64,000 nucleotides of DNA from Sesamum alatum (lineage: Eukaryota > Streptophyta > Magnoliopsida > Lamiales > Pedaliaceae). The notes beneath the pieces were generated by a model. The model ran no database searches. It saw only the letters and a list, made by a program, of their open reading frames with translations, and was not told where the DNA came from. Below are positions 56,025-64,000 of the stretch, piece by piece; the first letter of the stretch is position 1; each line of letters begins with the position of its first letter. The DNA lies in contig JACGWO010000001.1 in NCBI GenBank assembly GCA_034509735.1, forward strand, positions 32,367,966 to 32,431,965. The letters are read 5' to 3'. Position numbers and translations under genes: made by a program.

Positions 56025-58256
56025 TGTTAGAATAGGTGACCAGAAAGCCAATTGGATTGGCGATTTTGGCTACTATTTAGCAATCTTTATTAGAGCAATA
56101 TTGACTTGATGAATATAGTAAGTATTCATCCGTGGCACTATGTGTTTGTTGTGCTTACTGATTACGTTAAACGATATTTTAACATCACAACAAATGCCCA
56201 CAGACCAATTGGATAACCCATGTAGTTGAGCTGTGTATTGGATGGCAGCTATGAAACCAACTTCTGAGGGTTGGTCTGAAATGTTCCAAGTCGAGGACCT
56301 CGAGACCGGGTATCGAGGGTCCTACAGAGACTCGCACTAAGGATCGCATTCATTGGATGAGTGTCGTGTTTCATCGGCGAAAGACGTTGGACTTCTATGC
56401 AATATTAGTGGGTTAGTTGACAACGGTGTTAGCTGACTGAACTGACTCGCAGGAATCGTCATATGGAAGCCTTCGAGGCTTGGTCGGTATGACTGGAATT
56501 CCTGGCTCCGATAGTACGAGATTAGTCCTCGGACTTGAGGAATCATGGTAGTCACATGCATATGAAGGTTGTATCTAGGGTTTGGCAAGAGATGTCCGTA
56601 TCTGGGATACGTTCATCATAAGCTTTATCCAGTACAGTTGGAATATGTATTGAGGACGGTGGATTCCAAGATAGGATCAGTCACCTGTCAGTATATGACA
56701 GTCAACTCTCCTATGCACTGTGAGACGGTTTAAGCTCTTCAAGTCTGTGGCCACAGCGACTGTCGAGTAGGGAATGGTTTCCTACGTTGATCAATAGAGC
56801 AAATATGTCTCGAGTTACTGAGCATAGTTGTCTAGTCAAGGATGGAAACCGACGCCCAATTCCATGCCCTAGACTTAGACCGGGAGACGGATGATGGAAG
56901 GATCGTACTCGTATGATACTCGGGGGCCTAAACGTTCAAGCCAATATTCTCCTAGTCTCTAGTGCCATGGACCGTTGCTAGAAGGCCACCCATGGTGACG
57001 GCCGTTTTTCGATTAATGGTTAATTGGGAAATAGTTAATTAAACTGGATTTAATTGACCAATTGTGTTGGATACAAGCCCAAGTCTAGCTGAGGGTGAAC
57101 CTAAAGAGTCACACACAAATCACTATGGAATAGGTAGAATTAATTTGGAATTAATTCTAGAAGAAGCGAATTAATTTTATTGGATTAAATTAAATCAAAG
57201 AGAAAAATAAATGATTGGATTATTTATTGGAAAATCCATTTGATGCATGGTCCAAGAATTAAATAATTGGATTAGTTAATTTTTGGACTTAGAACCTTTA
57301 AATTAATTGGATTAATTTATCGGGTTTGGATTAATCAATTGATTGGATCAATTAATTAGAGTTCAGACTTCTGTTTATTTAATTGAATTAAATAAACTTA
57401 TGGGCTTCCATTGGATTGAGATTAATTGAATTAATTAATGCCCAATGGATTTTTTTTGGACTTAATTTAATTAGATTAAATAAAAGTCCAAAACTAGTAG
57501 TCCTAGTCCATGGAAAAATTCAATTTATAGCAAGTGAAGGAGGAATTAAAATCCTCCACATGTGAGGAACATGTGACCAGACTTTATAGGTTTGATGGGT
57601 GGTTTTATTTGCTATAATGGTGCATGGTTATGTAGAGAGTGGTGAGTGTATGTAGGTTGTTTTGGAAATTAACTTTAGAAGTTGAATTTTGAATTCAACA
57701 ACACTACGTACACAAAACCATTCACATAACTTGGATGCCTATATCTTGCATGAATTTTCCCCTTCAAAACTCTCCAAAATTCTCTGAAAAACTCTCCTTT
57801 TTGTGTTCATACCTTTTGGAAAGGTTGAATTTAAAAACATTCCAAAGACACTAAACAATAGTGTTGTTTTGAAAGTGTTTCTTCTTCTTTTCTCTACTTC
57901 TATCTAGCAATAGATTAGGGGATACACTCTTTCATAGTGTGGTGTGGACAACTTAGAGGAATTCTACGTTGAATTCTCAAGTGAACGGAATAAGGAAATG
58001 TAAAGGCAACAAAGCTAGAGCCGGTGCTACGTTTGTGAAACAAAAGGTAGGTTCCCATTTATATTCTTGTACCTTTTATTTTTATTCCTTTAGCCACATG
58101 TCCAGTATGTTTATTTTATGTTGTTATGCTCTTGAGAAATACCGAACGCCCGGGAACATCAAAGGGAACACCCCTTTGAACCCATTTAAGATTATGCTTT
58201 TAAATTCACGTTTTTACGCTTCCCATTGCGTTCCCAGGCCGTACCCGATCTTTTCA
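56025..58256 (+). repeat. 3' LTR of element C
   Basis: TGTTAGAATAGGTGACCAG...GATCTTTTCA, 2232 bp. Stem arms 58148-58157 and 58230-58239 (nine of ten pairs); inner hairpin 58159-58166/58172-58179 (perfect 8 bp). Confidence 0.93.
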
Positions 58257-58261
58257 TATGT

Positions 58262-58491
58262 CAATAATTTTCTCTAATCGAATACCCCACACTTAAACCA
58301 TGATTGTCCTCAACCATATAATAGTGTAATTGAATCACCTCCCATTCAAAAGAAAAATCCCCTTCATTTCATTTCACCACAATTCGACTCATACCAACAT
58401 TTCAGAATGAACTCACTACCATGGTGCAAGTAACAATAGTCCTCATAGTACAAATTCACACAAGCCACACAATGCAACAACTGTGACGCCC
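58262..58491. repeat. Right half of the repeat split by element C
   Basis: Continues the non-coding repeat DNA 47417-48702; contains the CCCCACACTTAAACC block. No coding capacity. Confidence 0.4.
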
Positions 58492-60575
58492 ACAAATTTT
58501 TTATACATAGTTGTGGGATTAATTGATAATTATTTAAGATATTTAGGTTAATTAGTAAATAAAGTATAATTTGAAATTATATATTAAAATTTGAAGGGAC
58601 TAAATTGAAGTTTTATAAAATGGTGGGTGTAACATTATATAAATTCGAAAAAATAGGGAACAAGTTAAAATATTTTATAGAAAGTTATCAATATATATAT
58701 ATATACATATATAATAATAATATAATAGTTAAAGGTAATAAACCTAAGAATAATTGGAGGTGGCACGTGGGTTGCCATTAACTTTTCAAAAAAAAAAAAA
58801 AAAAAAAACCAACAACATAAGTTGATAAGTTAGAAAGTTTGTACTAAGAGTTTAGTTCACATTAGACAAGATTGGCAGCTATTTATTTCCCCCCAAAAGA
58901 GACACGCATACAGGTTACACTTATTCTTTTAAAATTTTAATTAAACTATATAATTATATTATTTAGTAAATGCATTTATTGAATGTTATTTATACTATTC
59001 GATGTAGTGTTTAACTAGAAAATTTTATGAATTTGAGTGTTTATACATTAGTGTTGGGTTAAATGTCTCAATTGAATTAGGGTTGTTATAATTAATGACT
59101 TAAACCGCTTACGTTACCAGATTTAATCATTTCTATAATTGATTAGTTTAGTTTAATTGGGTTGAAATTTATATTTGAGAAATATTATATAATTATAATT
59201 GAAAATGTTATATTTACTAAAGATGGGTATGTTTGAGATAATTAAATATAAAATTGTTATTAAGAGTGGTAGTTATAATAAGATGAGGGGTTTAATGTAA
59301 CACTGAGAGATTGGCGAAAAATATACATAAATACTAATTAATATTTTATTTAGAAATTGACATTCTAAATATTAATTATACGCATTATACCTTATGATAG
59401 GACACGGGGAAAAAGTAGAGGATCAAACAACTTCATATCTGCTAACTAAATCTGTATAAGATCAAGGTAAGTAAATAATTAGTACTATCCATATATGTGT
59501 TCTTTCTTTGTGATACTACCCTTATGTAAGTTTATGATTCGCGTTAGAATTAATCTATTTTGAATTCTATGAGTTATTGGTCATTTGATTTGATTAATAT
59601 TGTGAAAGCGAAATAACGAAATGTATTGAAATGTTCTATTTGTTGAATGATGTGTTGTTGGTGCTTGCCAATGATAATGTGCTGGTATGGGCTATTACTT
59701 GACTAGTTGGCTTACAAGAACGGTGATATGTGGAATTGAGGGAGTGATGGAAATTGAATGTATTTATGATATGAATACCCCTCGATGTTGTTGAATAGCC
59801 TATGTGGCAAAATAAAATGAAAAGGAGCTATGATGCGATATGAAAGAGCTATGATGCAAAATAAAAAGAGCTTTGATGCGAAATGAAAGAGCTATGACGC
59901 AAAATGAGATTAATCAGCCTGTGTGGCATGTCAAGGGGATTCATGTATATATATGCATGAATAGTGATGTTGAGTTGGTGGAGAAAACCACTATATCACC
60001 TTTCTGGTAAGCCAACTAGCAAAAGACAAGTTTGATTGATTGTCGTGTTATGAGATGACTACATGGAGAAATGAAATGAAATGTGCTTGATAAAGTTGAT
60101 GATATTTTATATACGTTACTTGTTTTTGTCTTGTTGATATAATTGAGATGCGTGTATAGTTGGTGCTGGTTATCTACTTATTGAGTTGCAGGCTCATTCC
60201 TCTGCTAACATTTTTCTGGTGTAGATTTTGTTGTGCCTACTCACGACAGCTAGGTCCACATTTTGTATTCCAGTCAGGTCTGGCCAGTAAGCAGTTTTCT
60301 CATCATCGTGAATAGAAATAGAAGTCTCCTTTTGGATTAAAAGCGAGAATAGCATGTGAACTACTTATAACAGTTCCATTTTTGGCATACTTGATATATA
60401 TATATATATGATCTTGTGGATGAGATTATAGATATGCTTGTTGTGATGATGAGACTACGTGTATTTATACTCAGCAGAGACTGGATTATGTGCATAATTA
60501 TGTATATAAACAGGATTTACATTAAGTATGATATTTAGGGGAGATATAGTCGTAGTGCCGTTAGTGGGTGCTACA
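58492..60575 (+). repeat. 5' LTR of element F
   Basis: 2084 bp, TGTGACGCCCACAAATTT...GGGTGCTACA. It shares several blocks with solo LTR G: a single copy of the 58-bp repeat (59466-59523) and the TTATTGAGTTGCAGGCTCA block. An about 21-bp minisatellite lies at 59825-59906 and (TA)n tracts at 58692-58703 and 60395-60408. Confidence 0.82.
59825..59906. repeat. About 21-bp minisatellite in F LTR
   Basis: Four units around GAGCTATGATGCGAAATGAAA with small length changes. Confidence 0.8.
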
Positions 60576-60580
60576 TTTGG

Positions 60581-60592
60581 TGGTACCAGAGC
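60581..60592 (+). other. Primer-binding site of element F
   Basis: TGGTACCAGAGC, initiator tRNA-Met type with one change, five bases after the LTR. Confidence 0.85.
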
Positions 60593-60686
60593 AGGAATTA
60601 AATTCTCTGGTGGTATTTGATGATATGTGGTATTCTACGTAAAATATTTATTATGAGTCTAATTATACATGTGCATTTCATATAGG

Positions 60687-61760
60687 ATGGAAGCGTCTGG
60701 TGAAAACTCTGCTGGCCCAACTTAGTTATTAGAGTCTGTACAGGGTCATGATCATGCATCTGAACATTAGGGGTTCGAAGCCTAGAATAAAAATGTACCC
60801 TAACCAGACGTAAATCCTTTTATGCAACAATTCCCAGAACTTATGCAGAGGATGGCTCTACCACCCCAACCCTAAACCCAACCACAAAATGTAGTCATTG
60901 ATAAAAACTATGAGATAGTTAGAAAGCAGGGTGCGAAGGTATTTGCTGGTACAACTGATCCTGCAGAAGCAGAATAATGGTTGAGAAATACGGAAAGAGT
61001 TCTAGTTCGAATTAAATGCACTTCTGAACAAAAATTGAGGTACGCATTGGATTGGTCGAAAAATGTTCCAGGGAGTAGGAACCACTGAATCACTTTAACA
61101 TGGAATGATTTCTTGAGGGAATTTGCTGAGAAGTACACTCCACCGGTCTACAGAAACTGTAAGAAAGTTGAATTCCTTGAGTTAAAGCAAAATATTTGTT
61201 TGTTGCCGAGTATGAGCTACAATTTGTGAGGCTATCCAAGTATGCTCCAGAAGAGGTAAGTACTGATGAATTGAGGTGAGACAGATTTGAAAGAGGCTTG
61301 AAGCTTGAAATTCGAGAGAAGATAGCAATTAAACCTCTGAGTTACAGTGCACTTTTGGAAGCAACATTGAGAGCTGAAGAGACATCCATAGAGAGGAATT
61401 CTATTGAAGCCAAACGGAAGACGTAGATAGGTAATCCTAACTTTACAGGTGGACCAAGTGGTACAGTTTTCTTTAAGGGGTTTTGGTTTTCAGAGAGGTG
61501 GGTACAGAGGCCGAGAATGAGTCAAACTAATAGATCTCCATTAGTGTCTTCGAGTAGAGACGGGTCTACCTCAACCGGATTTAGGGGAAGACAGGGTCCA
61601 ACCAGATCGTTTAGTGGAAGATCTATTTCCTCGTGCACAAAAATTGTGGCAGGAAACACACTGGTGAATGTTGGGGAGTCCAGCCAATCGTGTGTTATCA
61701 TTGCCACCAACCAGGACACATTGTCAGGGATTCTCCTACGTGGAGAGTTGACGCCAGTGG
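60687..61760 (+). pseudogene. Element F gag
   Basis: ATG at 60687, but TAG after 12 codons. The retrotransposon gag domain follows at about 60905-61400 in several frames: G-A-K-V-F-A-G-T-T-D-P-A-E-A-E, L-T-W-N-D-F-L-R-E-F-A-E-K-Y, V-E-F-L-E-L-K-Q, and R-L-S-K-Y-A-P-E. A zinc knuckle near 61693-61735 reads C-Y-H-C-H-Q-P-G-H-I-V-R-D-S, with the last Cys replaced by Ser. Confidence 0.8.
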
Positions 61761-61905
61761 ATCTCAAATTTCATGACCAAGTAGTGCGGGGGAAAATTTG
61801 CAACGGGCTAGTACAAGTAGGGGTTGAGGAAGAGCTGGCCGAGGTAGCAGGACTATTTCTACAACATCGAATGGACAAAGTAGTCAGCCTCAGCCACAAG
61901 CAAGG

Positions 61906-62142
61906 GTGTTAATTTATCCGGGATCTATTTGTTCATTTATATCACATGATTTTGCATCACGTGTGCATGCGAGTATTGAATCATTGGGGCATGACTTATG
62001 TGTATCTATGCATGCTGGTGGGGTTATACTTGTTAATACAGTAGTGAGATCTTGTCCAATAGTAGTGGATAGTGTCTCATTATATTCAGATTTGGTTATG
62101 ATAAACCTTAGGGAGTTTGATGTTATTCTGGGGATGGATTGA
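61906..62142 (+). pseudogene. Element F protease
   Basis: Open block I-Y-P-G-S-I-C-S-F-I-S-H-D-F-A, where the usual D-x-G-A/S active site has Tyr for Asp, followed by the F-D-V-I-L-G-M-D block and a stop in place of Trp. This is a retropepsin of the chromovirus type, inactive here. Confidence 0.8.
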
Positions 62143-62266
62143 TTATCTAATAATCATGCTTTAGTGGATTGTCAAACAAAAGAAGTGGCTGTCGAGATCA
62201 ATGGGCAAATGAAGACGGTTATAGTGGGAGAAAGAAAAGTTATTACCTATTTGCCTAATTTCTGCG

Positions 62267-62793
62267 GTGATTGCATTTAATTTAATTAAAGGAGGTTGTG
62301 AAGCATATCTAGCTAGTGTACGTGATACTACGAAGGTCAGTCCGGGTGTGTCAGATATTCCAGTAGTTAGGAAATTTCCTGATGTTTTTCCTGAAGAATT
62401 ACTTGGGTTACCACCTCATCGAGAAGTGGATTTTGAACTAGAAACTATTCCTGGGGCAACACCTATTTCAATTGCACCATATAGAATGGCTCCACTAGAA
62501 CTAAAAGAATTAAAGAAGCATTTAGAAGAATTACAAGATAAGGGGTTTATACGATCAAGTATTTTGCCTTGGTGAGCACCAGTGTTATTCGTAAAGAAGA
62601 AGGATGGGAATATGAGGTTATGTGTTGATTATAGACAATTGAATCGAATCACAATTAAGAACAAGTATCCTCTGCCACGGATAGATGATCTGCTTGACCA
62701 ATTAAAGGGTGCAATTGTCTTTTCTAAATTTGATTTGAGATCAGGTTATTAGCAACTGCGTATTGAAGAAGGGGTATTCCAAAGACAGGTATA
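62267..62793 (+). pseudogene. Element F reverse transcriptase, N-terminal part
   Basis: F-P-D-V-F-P-E-E-L, P-Y-R-M-A-P-L-E-L, L-Q-D-K-G-F-I-R-S-S, a TGA at 62573-62575 (expected Gly or similar), [17 protein letters not shown], and [10 protein letters not shown], which holds the first catalytic Asp, then TAG at 62751-62753. The frame ends at LTR H before the YxDD motif. Confidence 0.85.
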
Positions 62794-64000
62794 TGAAGGA
62801 CAAGCGGATCCGCCCGGGAGCGCGAGTGGAAGCGAGAAAGCGAGAAATGGTGCGTAAATTTAAATCTAATTTAAATCAACGAATCCCAAGGGGTGTACCC
62901 TTGGGTGCTCAACCGGGCGTTCAATGTAGGATGTGTAAATATTAAAAACATATATTAAATACATAGGGCATAGATATAAAATAAATCAACCAAAGCGTAA
63001 TAAAACTGTTACCTTTGATTGTTTAACGTGTGCTCGCAGCTACTTGTGTTGTTCCTTCTCCAGAATGCTCACGAAATCCAAACGTATGGATTCGCCAAAG
63101 GTGATCCACACCACACCGAAAGAAACGCACGTTTTCCTTACTAGAAGAAAACGGGTTTATGAAGGAATCCGTTTAAGAGAAGAACACTATGGATTAGTGT
63201 ACTCTTAAACCTACTTTATTCTTCTTCTTGATTCAAAATCAAGTGAAGAACACAAGTGAACAGGGGGAGAGAAAAACCGAGAGTTAGAGGGAGAGAGGAG
63301 ATCCAAAAATTTCTTCTTCTTTTTCCTAGAAAAAGATGAATAATGATTCACTTATGCTTGGTGTTGTATATTCTCATATATATACATATATACATAATTA
63401 ATGTGATTATTGGAATGTGTCTAGGTTCATCCAAGGATGTCTAGATACATTCCAATCAATCACCATTAATTCTTCAATCAAGCCTAGCAAAATTTATGGT
63501 ATGATCAAGTCATACCAAAAGGGAAGGGCTTGATTGGAGTTGATTTGTCTCTTTCCAAAAGAGATAAGTCAACATACCACCTAGCATGAAACATGGCTGA
63601 TTTTGCTTCCTCCAAGGGAGCATTTCGGCCATGTCAATCTAAGAAAAGAAGTCCAACTTCTTCCTATTCCAAAATAGGAATTATTTCTCCTCTCGGGTTA
63701 AATTTAACTTACCGGGTTTTATCGCAATCCAATTACGACGAACTCAATATTAAATCCAATTTAATGTCCATTTAAATTATTCCCGTTGATCTTTTAGTCC
63801 AATTAAATGATCTAACGTCTCAACTTTCCATAATTAATCAAAAATCCAATTTACCAATTAAACGAAGGCCCGATACAATATCGGTCCGTCCATCCAATGG
63901 AACTTTCCTTAACTAATCCAATTACTTATTTATCCTTCGAGATTAACTCCAAGTCAATCTCTTAACCTCCTCGGTGAGTTGTATGTCACCCTTTAGGTTC
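62794..64000 (-). repeat. Copia-type LTR H, minus orientation, runs off window
   Basis: Inserted in the RT of F. The plus strand starts TGAAGGACAAGCGGATCC; the sense-strand equivalent is the LTR 3' end. It carries the same stem positions as the other Copia LTRs (62812-62821/62907-62918 with a two-base bulge; inner hairpin 62885-62892/62898-62905) and a CACCCTTTAGGTTC end block like other LTRs here (e.g. AGGTTCACCCTTAGC near 1300). Whether a full element follows cannot be seen. Confidence 0.7.

Larger units (their letters stand above)
48703..58256 (+). mobile_element. Copia element C, complete ends, defective inside
   Basis: 9554 bp: 5' LTR 48703-50933, primer-binding site 50935-50946, leader, gag 52795, short pol, polypurine tract 56014-56024, 3' LTR 56025-58256. 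Flanks TATGC (48698-48702) and TATGT (58257-58261) form a 5-bp duplication with one change. The LTRs are 2231 and 2232 bp and differ at about 9 of the first 170 bases by my count. Pol carries the same large deletions as element B, so the element was defective before it moved. Confidence 0.93.
58492..62793 (+). mobile_element. Ty3/Gypsy element F, chromovirus-like, truncated
   Basis: 5' LTR 58492-60575, primer-binding site 60581-60592, gag from 60687, protease, and reverse transcriptase cut at about 62793 by LTR H. The RT start (V-F-P-E-E-L...P-Y-R-M-A-P) is of the kind seen in plant chromoviruses such as Tekay/Del; the lineage is my judgement from memory. Confidence 0.85.

Overview
This window is plant nuclear DNA made almost entirely of transposable elements. 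I find no host gene, no tRNA or rRNA gene and no CRISPR array. The evidence for a plant is: long LTRs bounded by TG...CA; primer-binding sites that match plant initiator tRNA-Met (TGGTATCAGAGC and variants); Ty1/Copia proteins in the order GAG-PR-IN-RT-RH; Tat-like and chromovirus-like Ty3/Gypsy proteins; a Helitron with TC...CTAG ends; and hAT, Harbinger and Mutator-like non-autonomous elements. The copia gag resembles elements I associate with asterids (Lamiales), but that is only a guess.

Layout. 1-23800: a defective Copia element, B (+), whose 5' LTR lies before the window. It carries two antisense solo LTRs (274-2299, 3265-5263), a possible organelle-DNA patch (5919-6305), a complete 11.6-kb Copia element A (7339-18963) whose 3' LTR holds a Helitron (16781-18152), and a solo LTR of its own type (19997-22164) inside its 3' LTR. 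23801-27314: the 5' part of a Tat-like Gypsy element D (-), into whose reverse transcriptase B jumped. 27315-31398: AT-rich DNA with a foldback repeat, a Harbinger-type MITE and Mutator-like repeats. 31399-34296: an old hAT-like element holding two LTR-like units in opposite orientation. 34603-35188: a third LTR-like unit of that type. 35189-47416: Copia element E (-), split by solo LTR 35601-38252 (itself carrying a hAT MITE) and by a Gypsy solo LTR 43868-46609 that sits in the third to fourth codons of E's gag. 47417-48702 and 58262-58491: non-coding repeat DNA into which Copia element C (48703-58256) inserted. 58492-62793: a chromovirus-like Gypsy element F, cut by a further antisense Copia LTR, H, from 62794 to the window end.

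None of the coding regions is intact. B and C share the same internal deletions in integrase and reverse transcriptase, yet each has its own insertion site (C has TSDs and closely similar LTRs). This points to a non-autonomous family copied by enzymes made elsewhere. A has all catalytic motifs but many stops and frameshifts.

The most unusual signals are non-coding. First, a two-part RNA-like structure (outer stem plus inner hairpin) close to the 3' end of nearly all the Copia LTRs, with compensatory base changes between copies. Second, a GC-rich array of hairpins with purine loops between the primer-binding site and gag of element A. All comparisons were made by eye, without alignments or database searches.
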